Positions 10,049 to 19,635 of a DNA stretch of 64,000 nt are shown here, piece by piece (the first letter of the stretch is position 1; every line of letters begins with the position of its first letter). This DNA is from Halobacillus litoralis. Lineage in GTDB: Bacteria; Bacillota; Bacilli; Bacillales; Halobacillaceae. Made by a program: the position numbers and the translations under genes. The DNA lies in contig NZ_JAIVKN010000002.1 of the NCBI RefSeq assembly GCF_020524025.1, positions 62,001 through 126,000 of the forward strand. The letters are read 5' to 3'. The notes beneath the pieces are model-generated. The model did not search any database. It worked only from the letters and a program-made list of their open reading frames with translations, and was not told the origin of the DNA.

Positions 10049-11830
10049 TTAAACAGTGTACTTTCCAGCTTCGATTAGATTTCTGGCAATTTCACGTTTT
10101 TTAGTAATGACATTGGTCGGTGTGTGACGTGTGAGTTTACGCAGGGCCCCAAGCATCATTCTCAGAGAATCCCCAGACTCAGCAGCAATCAATGTTTCCT
10201 TCGCATGGCCTTCAATGCGGTTAAAAGCTTCCTGTACATAAACTTGTGTGTATAAGAGTTTTTGGTTGTGCTTTTCCTGGCCTTCTTTTTCGAACGCTTT
10301 CTCTGTTCGAAGAACGGCTGATTCCATATTGTATACTTCGCCAACCATATCTGCGATGTTTACAAGCAGTTCTTGTTCATTTTCAAGCTTTTCCCCATAC
10401 TTCTGAGCAGCCAATCCGGCAGCAATCAAACTAATTTTCTTCGCATTTTTCAGTAAATATTTCTCCTGCTCCAGAGGTTCCAAGCCAGGCTCTTCAGGCA
10501 TCATCATCATGATTTCCTCTTGAAGCGTTTGAGCTTTCTGGAGTAAAGGCAGTTCGCCCTTCATAGCTTTTTTCAACAATGTTCCCGGAACGATCATGCG
10601 ATTGATTTCATTTGTTCCCTCGAAAATACGATTGATACGGGAATCGCGATACATTCTCTCTACTTCGTACTCTGCCATAAATCCATACCCACCGTGGATT
10701 TGCACTGCTTCATCAGCGGCAAAATCAAGTAATTCCGTACCAAAGACTTTATTCAAGGAACACTCGATTGCGTATTCCGCAATAACTTTAGCTACAGCGG
10801 CTCCATCTTTCAATTCTTCGTCTGACAATTTACCCATACTTTGTTCGAATAATCCAACCGTACGATAAACAGAGCTTTCATTTGCATACGTGTTCGCAGC
10901 TACAGAACCGATTTTTTCCTGGATGAGCGGGAAGTTAGCAATTGGGGTTTTAAACTGCTTCCGCTCTTTCGCGTATTTAACCGAAAGCTCCAGCGCTCGT
11001 TTTGCACCGCCGACACCACCGATAGCAAGCTTGTAACGACCTACATTCAAGATGTTAAAAGCAATCACATGGCCTTTGCCAATCTCACCAAGTACATTTT
11101 CAACAGGAACCTCTACATCCTCTAGAATTAAAGTACGAGTGGACGAGCTCTTAATTCCCATTTTCTTCTCTTCTGGTCCAGTAGAGACACCAGGGTAGTC
11201 ACGCTCTATAATAAAGGCCGTAAATTTGTCCCCGTCAATTTTGGCATAGACGACAAATACATCCGCGAACGCAGAGTTTGTAATCCATTGTTTCTCTCCG
11301 TTTAAAACGTAATGGGTACCTGCCTCATTTAATTTAGCTGTTGTCTTTGCACCGAGGGCATCGGAACCTGAACCTGGTTCTGTTAATGCGTACGCAGCAA
11401 TTTTCTCACCAGTAGCTAATAAAGGAAGATATTTGCTCTTCTGATCATCGTTACCGAAAAAGACGATTGGAAGAGAACCTATCCCTACATGGGCACCATG
11501 AGTGACAGAGAAGCCGCCTGCACGTGAAAATTTTTCAGTGATTAAAGATGAACTAATCTTATCTAATTGCAGACCACCATATTCTTCCGGTACATCCGCT
11601 CCAAGCAGACCAAGTTCCCCAGCCTGCTTTAAAAGAGCTACAGAATGCTCAAATTCATGATTTTCAAGGTTATCAATTTTCGGAACGACTTCTCCAAGCA
11701 CGAAGTCCTCTGCAGTCTTAGCAATCATTAAATGCTCATCAGAAAAATCTTCCGGAGTAATGACATGTTCTGCCGCTACATCCTCGACAATAAACCCTCC
11801 ACCTTTGATCATCTCTTTTAATTCACTCAT
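10049..11830 (-). CDS. fadE: Acyl-CoA dehydrogenase FadE
   Basis: A flavoenzyme of about 593 residues that does the first step of beta-oxidation. The acyl-CoA dehydrogenase signatures are present: [11 protein letters not shown] in the N-terminal half and [20 protein letters not shown] followed by [14 protein letters not shown] further on. The last ~170 residues are the extra helical domain of VLCAD-like FadE proteins. A GGGGAGG site overlapping the fadA end sets the start at the MSELKEM methionine. It is the last gene of fadNAE. Confidence 0.93.
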   Translation of the reverse strand: MSELKEMIKGGGFIVEDVAAEHVITPEDFSDEHLMIAKTAEDFVLGEVVPKIDNLENHEFEHSVALLKQAGELGLLGADVPEEYGGLQLDKISSSLITEKFSRAGGFSVTHGAHVGIGSLPIVFFGNDDQKSKYLPLLATGEKIAAYALTEPGSGSDALGAKTTAKLNEAGTHYVLNGEKQWITNSAFADVFVVYAKIDGDKFTAFIIERDYPGVSTGPEEKKMGIKSSSTRTLILEDVEVPVENVLGEIGKGHVIAFNILNVGRYKLAIGGVGGAKRALELSVKYAKERKQFKTPIANFPLIQEKIGSVAANTYANESSVYRTVGLFEQSMGKLSDEELKDGAAVAKVIAEYAIECSLNKVFGTELLDFAADEAVQIHGGYGFMAEYEVERMYRDSRINRIFEGTNEINRMIVPGTLLKKAMKGELPLLQKAQTLQEEIMMMMPEEPGLEPLEQEKYLLKNAKKISLIAAGLAAQKYGEKLENEQELLVNIADMVGEVYNMESAVLRTEKAFEKEGQEKHNQKLLYTQVYVQEAFNRIEGHAKETLIAAESGDSLRMMLGALRKLTRHTPTNVITKKREIARNLIEAGKYTV

Positions 11831-11849
11831 ATTCATATTCCTCCCCATT

Positions 11850-13031
11850 TTATATTAGTTCAAAAACGCCGGCAGCTCCCATTCCTCCACCAATACACAT
11901 GGTCACCACTCCGAACTGCTCATTTCTTCTCTTCATTTCGTGAATAAGGCTTAACGTCAGTTTTGTTCCTGTACATCCAAGGGGATGCCCAAGAGCAATA
12001 GCACCACCGTTAACATTTACCTTTTCAGGATCCAGGCCAAGCTCACGGATCACACGAAGAGATTGAGAAGCAAAAGCTTCATTTAATTCGAAGAGACCAA
12101 TATCGGATATAGAAAGGCCTGCCATTTTAAGTGCTTTGGGTACTGCTTCTATCGGTCCTACTCCCATAATCTCAGGTTCAACACCTGCAACTGCGAATGA
12201 ACGGAATTTCACTAGTGGTGTAAGGCCTTCCGATTTGGCTTTTTCATGATCCATCACTAATACAGAAGCTGCACCATCACTCATCTGCGAAGAGTTCCCA
12301 GCTGTCACGGATCCTGTCGTAGAAAAAGCTGGTCTGAGTTTTCCAAGCACAGCAGCTGTTGTGCCTGGACGCACACCTTCATCCACTGAAAATGTCTTCT
12401 TCGTTTCATGAACTTTGTGATCTGGTCCGAGATTGCGGTCCGTTACTTCTACAGGGACAATTTCATCCTGGAATTTACCTTCTTGAATTGCCCGTGCTGC
12501 TCTCTCATGACTTTGTACAGCAAAAGCGTCCTGATCTTCCCTTGATATCGTAAAACGATTGGCTACCTCTTCTGCTGTATGTCCCATAGACATATAATAC
12601 TCAGGCGCATGTTCCACTAATTGAACATTAGGTTTGATTACATGCCCGCCCATCGGGATAAGGCTCATAGATTCTGCCCCTCCAGCTATCGCGGTATCAC
12701 TATGTCCAAGCATAATTTTCTCAGCAGCGTAGGCGATACTTTGCAGACCGGATGAGCAATACCGATTAATGGTAATCGCAGGCACCTTGTGGTGGAGACC
12801 CGATAAACCAGCAATATTCCTAGCCATGTTCATTCCTTGTTCTGCTTCAGGCATCGCACACCCGATAATGACGTCATCTATATTTCCTTCATAATTATTC
12901 GCTCTTTTTAACGTTTCTTTTATTGTCAGTGCGGCAAGATCATCCGGACGCGTATGAGCAAGCGCTCCTTTTTTCGCACGACCTACCGGAGTACGAGCCC
13001 CTGATACTATAACTGCTTCTCTCACGTTCAT
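11850..13031 (-). CDS. fadA: Acetyl-CoA acyltransferase FadA (thiolase)
   Basis: A 393-residue thiolase that cleaves 3-ketoacyl-CoA, the last step of beta-oxidation. The nucleophile is C92 in NRYCSSGLQ; the catalytic histidine is in [10 protein letters not shown] and the second cysteine in TMCIGGGMG. It lies 15 bases after fadN and ends inside the fadE ribosome site. Together with FadN it provides the multienzyme activities of the pathway. Confidence 0.95.
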   Translation of the reverse strand: MNVREAVIVSGARTPVGRAKKGALAHTRPDDLAALTIKETLKRANNYEGNIDDVIIGCAMPEAEQGMNMARNIAGLSGLHHKVPAITINRYCSSGLQSIAYAAEKIMLGHSDTAIAGGAESMSLIPMGGHVIKPNVQLVEHAPEYYMSMGHTAEEVANRFTISREDQDAFAVQSHERAARAIQEGKFQDEIVPVEVTDRNLGPDHKVHETKKTFSVDEGVRPGTTAAVLGKLRPAFSTTGSVTAGNSSQMSDGAASVLVMDHEKAKSEGLTPLVKFRSFAVAGVEPEIMGVGPIEAVPKALKMAGLSISDIGLFELNEAFASQSLRVIRELGLDPEKVNVNGGAIALGHPLGCTGTKLTLSLIHEMKRRNEQFGVVTMCIGGGMGAAGVFELI

Positions 13032-13046
13032 TCCCCTCCCCTGTGA

Positions 13047-15446
13047 TTAATTACGTAAAGGCTTCCCTTTCATGAGCATGTGCTGCATTCTTAACTGGGA
13101 TTTAGGCTCACCAACAAGACTTAGAAACGCTTCACGTTCAAGATCCAGCAAATACTGTTCATCTACAAGAGTCCCCTGCTTCAATCGACCTCCAGCTAAA
13201 ACGAAAGCAAGCTTTTCTGCGATTTTAAGATCATGTTCGCTTGCAAATCCGCTCAGTGCGAGTGATTTTGCACCGAGAAGCATCGTAGCATAACCTTGTT
13301 CACCTACAACTGGAACAGACGCTCGTTTCGGAGCCGTATAGCCAGACCGTGCTAACCCCAGCACTTTTTGTTTGGCATCATACAAGAGGTGATCAGCATT
13401 TGCACTGATACCATCCATTTGATCAAGGAAACCGTTCTCTTTAGCTTCCTCTCCGGAAGTGGATACTTTAGCCATAGCTATTTTTTCAAAGACACTGTTT
13501 GCAACTTTTTGTAAGTCCATATCCAGCCCTTTTGGAATATTTCTCAAATGCTTGATATAAAGTTCTTTGTTTCCTCCGCCACCAGGAATCAGCCCGACAC
13601 CAGCTTCAACAAGACCCATATAAGTTTCCTGGGAAGCCTGAATTGCATCGGCAGGTAAACATACTTCTGCTCCACCACCAAGTGTCATTCCAAACGGCGC
13701 GGCTACTACTGGTTTATCCGAGTATTTCAGCTTCATCATACTATCTTGGAAATTCTTCACTACCATCTCAATTTCAAAGAAGTTATAATCCTGCGCTTCC
13801 ATAAGGATCATGCCCAGGTTGGCACCTACACAGAAGTTCTTGGCCTGGTTCCCTATGACAAGCCCTTCAAAATGGTCATCCACATGGTCGATCGCAAAGT
13901 TGATCATTTGTACGATATCCAAACCAATCGCATTACTCTGAGAGTGGAATTCTAAACCGGCTACACCATCTCCTAAATCTATAAGACTGGCACCAGCATT
14001 CTTCTTAATAACTTCTTTTGTTTCTTTGATTCGTTTTAAATTAATATTTTTCTTATTGAAGGAGTATTGCTTATAATCTCCGTCATGATAATAGTAAACG
14101 TTTCCATTTTCCTTTTTATAAAAAGAATCATTTCCACTTTCCAACATCGTTTCAATCCATTGTGGAATACTTTCGCCTTCACTCTTCATTCGTTCAACTG
14201 ATGCTTTTACTCCGATGGCATCCCACATTTCAAATGGTCCTAACTCCCATCCGAATCCCCATCTCATGGCTTCATCGATGGACGGAAGATCATCAGCAAT
14301 TTCATAAGCAAGTTCTGCCGAGTAAATCAGAACGGGTTTCACTACAGACCAAACCAAGTCTCCAGCACGATCTCCTTCTGCATTTATAAGTGCTTTCAAT
14401 TTTCGCTTGGATCCCTTTTGCTGTTTAGCCATCTCTGTGGCTTTTGTTTTTAATTTACCCCTGGCTTCATACTCCAAGGTCTCAGGGTTTAACTGTAGGA
14501 TCTCACTTCCCTTTTCTCCCTTCTGCTTAAGAAAGAAACCTTGGCCGCTTTTTGATCCGAGCCAACCTTTTTCCAACATAGCTGTCATAAATCCTGGAAC
14601 TTCAAATGCTTTTTTCTCTTCTCCCTCTACTTGGTCATAAACGTTGTTAGCTACATGGATAAAAGTATCTAAGCCCACAACATCTAATGTCCGGAAGGTA
14701 GCACTTTTAGGGCGCCCAATCATCGGTCCAGTAACAGAATCGACCTCGCCGACTGAATATCCTTTTTCAAGCATCTGCTGAACTGTAATTAAAAGACCAT
14801 ATGTTCCGATACGATTAGCAATAAAGTTCGGAGTATCCTTAGCTTCTACTACGCCCTTACCGAGCACATCTTCTCCAAAGGTCTTCATAAAAGACAATAC
14901 TTCAGGAGATGTGTCCTTGGTCGGTATTACTTCTAAAAGCTTTAAGTAGCGAGGCGGATTAAAGAAATGTGTTCCAAGAAAATGCTTACGAAACTCATCA
15001 CTGCAATCCTCAGACATCGCTTCTATCGAGATTCCAGATGTGTTCGAACTCACAATAGCGTGTGCTTTTCGATAACGATCAACATCAGCCAGTATTTTTT
15101 TCTTAATATCCAGGTTCTCTACAACAACTTCAATGACCCAGTCCACTTCACCTAAGCGCTCCATGTCATCCGAGAAGTTGCCGACTTCGATAAGATCGAG
15201 ATTTTTTTTGCTTGTTAAAGGTGATGGCTTCTGCTTAAGCAAAGCTTTTTTGTTGCCTGCAGCAATTCTGTTTTTAACCATTCTGTCTTCCAAAGTAAGG
15301 CCTTTTCTTTCCTCTGCTTCAGTCAATTCCCGTGGTGCTATATCCATCATTATTGTAGGTATCCCTACATTTGCTAAATGTGCGGCTATTCCTGCTCCCA
15401 TAACACCAGAGCCAAGTACAGCTGCACGTTTAATTTTGTGAGTCAT
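13047..15446 (-). CDS. fadN: 3-hydroxyacyl-CoA dehydrogenase/enoyl-CoA hydratase FadN
   Basis: A 799-residue bifunctional beta-oxidation enzyme. The NAD-binding Rossmann motif GSGVMGAGIAAHLA is at the N-terminus, a 3-hydroxyacyl-CoA dehydrogenase domain follows (SSNTSGISIEAM, then GTHFFNPPRYLKLLEV), and an enoyl-CoA hydratase domain lies near residues 480-680 (NFCVGANLGM, FGMTLGGGAEVCL). The start is the ATG before THKIKRAAVLG because a GGGGGAG site lies just before it; the longer frame reads through the FadR operator. First gene of fadNAE. Confidence 0.94.
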   Translation of the reverse strand: MTHKIKRAAVLGSGVMGAGIAAHLANVGIPTIMMDIAPRELTEAEERKGLTLEDRMVKNRIAAGNKKALLKQKPSPLTSKKNLDLIEVGNFSDDMERLGEVDWVIEVVVENLDIKKKILADVDRYRKAHAIVSSNTSGISIEAMSEDCSDEFRKHFLGTHFFNPPRYLKLLEVIPTKDTSPEVLSFMKTFGEDVLGKGVVEAKDTPNFIANRIGTYGLLITVQQMLEKGYSVGEVDSVTGPMIGRPKSATFRTLDVVGLDTFIHVANNVYDQVEGEEKKAFEVPGFMTAMLEKGWLGSKSGQGFFLKQKGEKGSEILQLNPETLEYEARGKLKTKATEMAKQQKGSKRKLKALINAEGDRAGDLVWSVVKPVLIYSAELAYEIADDLPSIDEAMRWGFGWELGPFEMWDAIGVKASVERMKSEGESIPQWIETMLESGNDSFYKKENGNVYYYHDGDYKQYSFNKKNINLKRIKETKEVIKKNAGASLIDLGDGVAGLEFHSQSNAIGLDIVQMINFAIDHVDDHFEGLVIGNQAKNFCVGANLGMILMEAQDYNFFEIEMVVKNFQDSMMKLKYSDKPVVAAPFGMTLGGGAEVCLPADAIQASQETYMGLVEAGVGLIPGGGGNKELYIKHLRNIPKGLDMDLQKVANSVFEKIAMAKVSTSGEEAKENGFLDQMDGISANADHLLYDAKQKVLGLARSGYTAPKRASVPVVGEQGYATMLLGAKSLALSGFASEHDLKIAEKLAFVLAGGRLKQGTLVDEQYLLDLEREAFLSLVGEPKSQLRMQHMLMKGKPLRN

Positions 15447-15466
15447 TATTTCTCCCCCTATCTCTT

Positions 15467-15484
15467 TGAATGAATACTCATTCA
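15467..15484. promoter_or_regulatory. FadR operator in front of fadNAE
   Basis: TGAATGAATACTCATTCA is a palindrome (TGAATGA / TCATTCA arms) that matches the FadR box of Bacillus. It sits about 20 bases before the fadN start codon. In B. subtilis, FadR represses beta-oxidation genes until long-chain acyl-CoA releases it; the same control is inferred here. Confidence 0.88.
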
Positions 15485-15652
15485 TTTTAGGCCCAAAAAA
15501 ATAAGTACGACTAATTCGTATCTAAATATAATATAAAATATTTTCAGACATTTCGCAATCCTTTTCTTCATAATTCTTTCTAATTTTCATTTCACAGCAG
15601 CTATTTAGTTAATTTATGATTCAGAGAGAGATCGTGTCACTCCATTAATAAG

Positions 15653-15676
15653 AGGTGCTCAGTGTAACGAGCACCC
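15653..15676 (-). terminator. Probable terminator after fadM
   Basis: A 7-8 bp stem (GGTGCTC with GAGCACC) immediately after the fadM stop; the T run is weak. Confidence 0.45.
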
Positions 15677-15677
15677 T

Positions 15678-16595
15678 TTACTTTCCAAAAACTCCTTTTA
15701 GGACAAAGGCGACATTCGCAGGCCTTTCAGCAAGTCGTCTCATAAAGTAACCATACCAGTCATTCCCATAAGGAACGTAAACACGCATTTTATAGCCCTC
15801 TTGCACTAATTCTTTCTGCCTTTCAACTCGTATTCCATAGAGCATTTGAAATTCAAATTGATCTGTAGAAATGTTCTCTTTCTTAACTAATTCTTTGGTA
15901 TATTCAATAATTTTATCATCATGACTGGCAACAGCTGTATAATTACCATTTAATAAATGGATACGGATGATCTTCTTTAAATTTTCGTCTACATCGCTTT
16001 TGTCAGGGAACGCAACTTTAGGAGACTCCTTGTAGGCACCTTTTACCAACCTTAAGTTAGGATTGTAATCATTCAGTTCCTCAATATCTTCAACAGTCCT
16101 GTAAAGATAAGATTGGAGGACTGTTCCAATATGTTCATAATCCTGACGCAGCTTCTTAAAAATGTCGATCGTCTGACTGCATCTATCAAAATCTTCCATA
16201 TCAAGTGTAACAAAAACCTCTTTTTCTTCAGCTACATCCAGGATCCTTTTCATATTCTCCATCACAAGCTCCTCGGATATATCTAAACCCATGGATGTCA
16301 ACTTCAAAGACAATTGCGAATCGAGGTGATGTTCAGCAATTGCCTTAATCGCTTCAATACAGCCATCTGCCGCTTCTCGAGCCTCTGATTCACTGTCGAT
16401 AAATTCACCTAAATGATCGATTGTTACTGACATCCCCTGATTATTTAACTGCTTAATTGTATCCACTGCATCCGGTACAGAAACACCTGCAACAAACTTC
16501 CCCGCACCAAATCGTAACCCATACTTCTTGGCTAACTTTGTGAACAATCGATTTTTAGAAAGAAAAAGAAAAAAGTTTCTAAGCAGCCGTTCCAT
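15678..16595 (-). CDS. fadM: Proline dehydrogenase FadM/PutB-type
   Basis: A 305-residue FAD-dependent TIM-barrel enzyme that oxidises proline to pyrroline-5-carboxylate. Family motifs include LVKGAYKESPKVAFPDK and the C-terminal QMLYGIRVERQKELV with YVPYGNDWYGYFMRRLAERP, which line the substrate site. The start follows a GGGGAGG site. Location next to fadNAE matches B. subtilis yusM (fadM). No P5C dehydrogenase is adjacent, so it may serve proline turnover after osmotic stress; that is inference. Confidence 0.88.
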   Translation of the reverse strand: MERLLRNFFLFLSKNRLFTKLAKKYGLRFGAGKFVAGVSVPDAVDTIKQLNNQGMSVTIDHLGEFIDSESEAREAADGCIEAIKAIAEHHLDSQLSLKLTSMGLDISEELVMENMKRILDVAEEKEVFVTLDMEDFDRCSQTIDIFKKLRQDYEHIGTVLQSYLYRTVEDIEELNDYNPNLRLVKGAYKESPKVAFPDKSDVDENLKKIIRIHLLNGNYTAVASHDDKIIEYTKELVKKENISTDQFEFQMLYGIRVERQKELVQEGYKMRVYVPYGNDWYGYFMRRLAERPANVAFVLKGVFGK

Positions 16596-16799
16596 CTTTA
16601 ACTCCCTCCCCATAATCAAATGGAACTACACAAATCTAAATTTTCAGTCTTCTTTATAATCCTATCTTATCATTTCTTTCTAAGGAAGGTGAAAAAATTA
16701 TCTGTTCTTCGACATTTTCCAATGTTTTTTCCTATATGATGATAGAAATATTACCAGTGGTCATACTAATTGTGACTAATAAAAAGGAGGAACCCTCTT

Positions 16800-17063
16800 A
16801 TGCAGCAACAGCAGAATCAATCACCCATAAAAGAAGCTCAGCCTATGGCTCAAGCTCCAAATATTGTTACGGTTAAAGACCAGCTTTATATCTCAGATAT
16901 GCTGTCCTGGAATTTGAATGCATGCAAGAAGGCACATTTCTATGCTCAAAACTGCCAGACCCCTGAAATAAAAACAGCTTTAGAAGAAGCGGGGAAAATG
17001 CATCAGCGTCACTATAATAAAATTCTTCAACACTTGAATAATCAAGCGAATAAACCTAACTGA
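16800..17063 (+). CDS. Spore coat protein, CotF-like (YusN-like)
   Basis: An 87-residue protein with a glutamine-rich start and a helical CotF-like core (VTVKDQLYISDMLSWNLNACKK, conserved DxLxxxK-type pattern). B. subtilis has a small coat-like gene (yusN) at the same place beside yusM. A strong AAGGAGG site precedes the ATG. A CATACTAA box 30 bases upstream could be the -10 of a mother-cell (SigE/SigK) promoter, but the -35 is not clear. Confidence 0.7.
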   Translation: MQQQQNQSPIKEAQPMAQAPNIVTVKDQLYISDMLSWNLNACKKAHFYAQNCQTPEIKTALEEAGKMHQRHYNKILQHLNNQANKPN

Positions 17064-17074
17064 GGAGGATGGTT

Positions 17075-17404
17075 ATGAATCAAAATCAAAAAATCCAAAA
17101 CCCTGAAACGAACGTCCCTCAAACGCCTCAAATGAACGAAAGAGATTTTATTAATGATCAGCTGACAACAGAAAAGTATATGACTGCTTCTTATAATATT
17201 GCTTTGAATGAAGCAAGTAACCAGACGATATATCAGGATTTAGCTACTATCTTTAAAGAAACTCAGGATTGCCAAAGAAACTTATACAACCTAATGTTCA
17301 AAAATGGATGGTATGGCTTAGAACAGGAGGAAACACAAAAGCTGGATCAGGCTTATCAAAAATTTTCCGGCTATCAAACCCAGTTTCCTTATCCATTACA
17401 ATAA
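17075..17404 (+). CDS. Spore coat protein, CotF domain
   Basis: A 109-residue protein with a glutamine/asparagine-rich N-terminus and a CotF domain (NERDFINDQLTTEKYMTASYN and the C-terminal LYNLMFKNGWYGLE). CotF-family proteins belong to the inner spore coat. A GAGGAGG site selects this ATG and not the one 6 bases earlier. It follows the previous coat gene by 11 bases and ends at a strong terminator, so the two form an operon. Confidence 0.8.
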   Translation: MNQNQKIQNPETNVPQTPQMNERDFINDQLTTEKYMTASYNIALNEASNQTIYQDLATIFKETQDCQRNLYNLMFKNGWYGLEQEETQKLDQAYQKFSGYQTQFPYPLQ

Positions 17405-17405
17405 A

Positions 17406-17430
17406 AAAACCCGGCTGACAGCCGGGTTTT
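17406..17430. terminator. Bidirectional terminator
   Basis: Stem AAAACCCGGC with GCCGGGTTTT and T runs on both strands, between the coat gene (+) and copZ (-). Confidence 0.88.
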
Positions 17431-17636
17431 CATCCTACCGCTTCATAGCCTTGAGCTTCAATGGATTCCTTAATTAATCCTTTACTCACAAATGCTTCAT
17501 CGTAGGCGACATTTACTTTTCCACTATCCAAGTACACTTCTACTCCATGGACACCTTCTAACTTTCCTACAGTATCTTTTACTGTTTTCTCACAATGTTC
17601 ACAACTCATTCCGTTCACTTCCAAAGTAATTTCCAT
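17430..17636 (-). CDS. copZ: Copper chaperone CopZ-like heavy-metal-associated protein
   Basis: A 68-residue HMA domain with the metal-binding CxxC in VNGMSCEHCEKTV and the family end VAYDEAFVSKGLIKESIEAQGYE. Such proteins carry Cu(I) to a P-type ATPase. No CopA or CsoR gene is adjacent, so the partner must be elsewhere. The ATG was chosen for its place after a GGGGTG motif; an upstream ATG would put the ribosome site inside the gene. Confidence 0.85.
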   Translation of the reverse strand: MEITLEVNGMSCEHCEKTVKDTVGKLEGVHGVEVYLDSGKVNVAYDEAFVSKGLIKESIEAQGYEAVG

Positions 17637-17824
17637 TGTTGAGCACCCCATTCTGTGTATTTTATATCTATCACCATGAATAAGTTGGTGACCTTACTCT
17701 CCTATTCCACGAAAGAGACAAAAACTAACTCCACTTTTCCATTTATGAGAACAAACGATGAAATCCGGCACTGGATTGTTTAGTAAGCAAAGTAATCACG
17801 GAATGTACAAATTGTAGAACCAAA

Positions 17825-17852
17825 AAAAGATGTCCGGCTGCGGACATCTTTT
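17825..17852 (-). terminator. Terminator after the B12/PAS-STAS operon
   Basis: Stem AAAAGATGTCCG with CGGACATCTTTT and a T run on the minus strand, directly at the end of the STAS gene. Confidence 0.88.
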
Positions 17853-18615
17853 ACTCGCTGCAATATTTTTTAATGGCTTGCTGCAACGTATTTATATATT
17901 GAATTTGGGGAGGGAACTGCATGGCTTGAATGTTTTTCACCTGTTCAGGACGCACCCCCACTATACTAATGTGGGAACCCATGTAATTGAGGGAAGTCAT
18001 AATGTTTTTTAAGACTTGAGCTCCTTCTCGTTCAAGTGTTCCAACAGCTGTAAAATCAAATAAGATTTGATCAATATCACCCTGCTGGGATGAATGGAGC
18101 AACTGACTTTCAACTGTATACATTTTTTCTTCTGTAATATCACCAAATAAAGGCACTAAAGCTGTATTCGAAGTGAGAGATATGAAGGGAGCAGATAAAT
18201 GATTAGCATGCTGAATTGCTTCCTCAAGCTTTTCTTTTTCCTCTAATAATTGAAAGTTCGTATCATTAAGACGGGAGCGCAATTGATCCATAGTCTTTGT
18301 AACTTTCTCCATCTGCTCATCTTTTGTAAGAATAAGCACCTCAGCATGTAAATCATTATCCCACTTAACATGGAGGTCACATGGAACAGGGGCGTTCTTT
18401 TCCCCATAAGGTTTTAAATGGGCTTCCAGAGTGACTTTCTGTACTTCCGGCGTTACCCATTTTCTTATTTTCACCACACTTTCCTCATCGAAAAAATCCA
18501 ATAAATGCTCTCTTACTCCAAGCTTTTTTTCAGATTCTTCAGAGTGTGTCTGGATCATAAAATTCTTGTTAATTGTAAAATGGGGTAAAGGGAAAGACCG
18601 CTCAACTCGTTTCAT
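17851..18615 (-). CDS. PAS-like/STAS domain protein, RsbR-type
   Basis: A 254-residue protein with a PAS-like N-terminus (FTINKNFMIQTHS through HAEVLILTKDE, residues 8-100), a coiled coil (100-140) and a C-terminal STAS domain (145-252). The STAS part resembles RsbR paralogues of the stressosome: LVPLFGDIT, LFDFTAVGTLEREGAQ and SIVGVRPEQVKNI. T189 in DFTAV aligns by eye with the phosphorylated Thr205 of RsbRA, and T161 is near the other regulatory site. The start overlaps the B12-protein end by 14 bases. It is probably the output of the B12 sensor encoded just before it; inference. Confidence 0.72.
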   Translation of the reverse strand: MKRVERSFPLPHFTINKNFMIQTHSEESEKKLGVREHLLDFFDEESVVKIRKWVTPEVQKVTLEAHLKPYGEKNAPVPCDLHVKWDNDLHAEVLILTKDEQMEKVTKTMDQLRSRLNDTNFQLLEEKEKLEEAIQHANHLSAPFISLTSNTALVPLFGDITEEKMYTVESQLLHSSQQGDIDQILFDFTAVGTLEREGAQVLKNIMTSLNYMGSHISIVGVRPEQVKNIQAMQFPPQIQYINTLQQAIKKYCSE

Positions 18616-19261
18616 TAATCGCTTCGTCCCTTCCCTCTTTAAACCATTGATGAAGATGCCCAAGGTCTCTCACGACCATAACCTGCTTTGATTCAAACGC
18701 TCCTAAATCAAACTGGGATGCCATACGCCCCCCCACCATAATAAGGGGCTGCCATTCCAAATGTCTGAAACGTTCAATTAACTTCTTGATGGTCGACAAA
18801 CGATAAGATAAAGCCGCTGATATACCTATAACGTCAGGCCGGTATTTCTCAATTTGCACAAGAGAATGTTCAATGGAAAGGTCAGGTCCAAGGTACCTCA
18901 CCCGCCAGCCTTGGTCTTTAAAAGTATCCGCCACCATCTTTAAGCCTATATAGTGCTGCTCCTCTTCAACACCAAATAGAATCACTTTGTATTTCTTTTG
19001 ATTCCTACGCTTAACAACAGAAGAATCTGCATCTAATTTAGATAAAACAAAATCACAAATCGCTGTAGCCAGGTGCTCGTCCGCTACAGAAATTTCATTT
19101 TTTTCCCACAACTCACCGATGTAATACATAGCAGGAGTCAATATATCTTCATAAAGATAAGCCCTGGGATATTTATTCAATAGTTGTTTGGTATACTCAA
19201 CTGCTTCCTCTTCGTCTCCATTTAAGAATAAATGGGCCAAATGTTCATGATGCCGATCCAA
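18602..19261 (-). CDS. Cobalamin-binding sensor protein (CarH/LitR-like B12 module)
   Basis: About 219 residues: a four-helix B12 cap (residues ~1-85) and a Rossmann B12 domain (~90-205), with no DNA-binding part. The cap ends LWEKNEISVADEH, which fits the W-x9-EH signature of AdoCbl photoreceptors such as CarH. The cobalt-ligand motif reads E-Q-H-Y-I-G instead of D-x-H-x-x-G, keeping the histidine. GISAALSYR and VGGRMA supply the nucleotide-tail pocket. An AGAGGTG site 6 bases before a TTG suggests that start; a GTG at 19270 is the alternative. It overlaps both neighbours or nearly so. Confidence 0.82.
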   Translation of the reverse strand: MDRHHEHLAHLFLNGDEEEAVEYTKQLLNKYPRAYLYEDILTPAMYYIGELWEKNEISVADEHLATAICDFVLSKLDADSSVVKRRNQKKYKVILFGVEEEQHYIGLKMVADTFKDQGWRVRYLGPDLSIEHSLVQIEKYRPDVIGISAALSYRLSTIKKLIERFRHLEWQPLIMVGGRMASQFDLGAFESKQVMVVRDLGHLHQWFKEGRDEAINETS

Positions 19262-19266
19262 TACAT

Positions 19267-19635
19267 TCACCTCTTTGATAGAGTATGCAGGTGTTCAAGT
19301 GCTTGTTCCAAATAAGCAATATATACTCTTTTTTCATTTTCATTTTCTAATGTTATTTGTCCAAGCAGGCGTATAAGCCGCTCATAGTTATCAATGATTA
19401 AATAGGTTGGGACATTTCTTGAGGTTAACACGTTATTCAGCCAGTTCGTATAATCGATAAAGAAAGCTGCACTATTCATTTCGTAGGCAGCTGCTAAGTG
19501 ATCTAAATGGTGGTGATTGTCTTCTTCCGTACGATCTCTTCCGTTTTGGCCGAACTTCTCTATAAGAAAAGGGTAGGCTTCATATATTTCATCTGTAACT
19601 AATTGAACGATTCTTTCCTGCTCCGATGTCTTCAT
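19267..19635 (-). CDS. Helical protein of the B12-sensor operon
   Basis: A 122-residue, apparently all-helical protein. The run HHHLDHLAAAYEMNSAAFF, then DYTNWLNNVLTSRNVP, resembles the N-terminal helical extension that I recall in front of some B12-binding regulators, here as a separate gene. It ends within a few bases of the B12 gene start and overlaps the ABM gene by 4 bases, so all are coupled. A GAGGTG site precedes the ATG. No enzyme motif is visible; a structural or partner role for the B12 protein is inferred. Confidence 0.6.
   Translation of the reverse strand: MKTSEQERIVQLVTDEIYEAYPFLIEKFGQNGRDRTEEDNHHHLDHLAAAYEMNSAAFFIDYTNWLNNVLTSRNVPTYLIIDNYERLIRLLGQITLENENEKRVYIAYLEQALEHLHTLSKR

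Noticed and set aside
10049-10480. Last part of fadE as a separate gene
   Set aside because: The long C-terminal helical region is normal for FadE-type acyl-CoA dehydrogenases.
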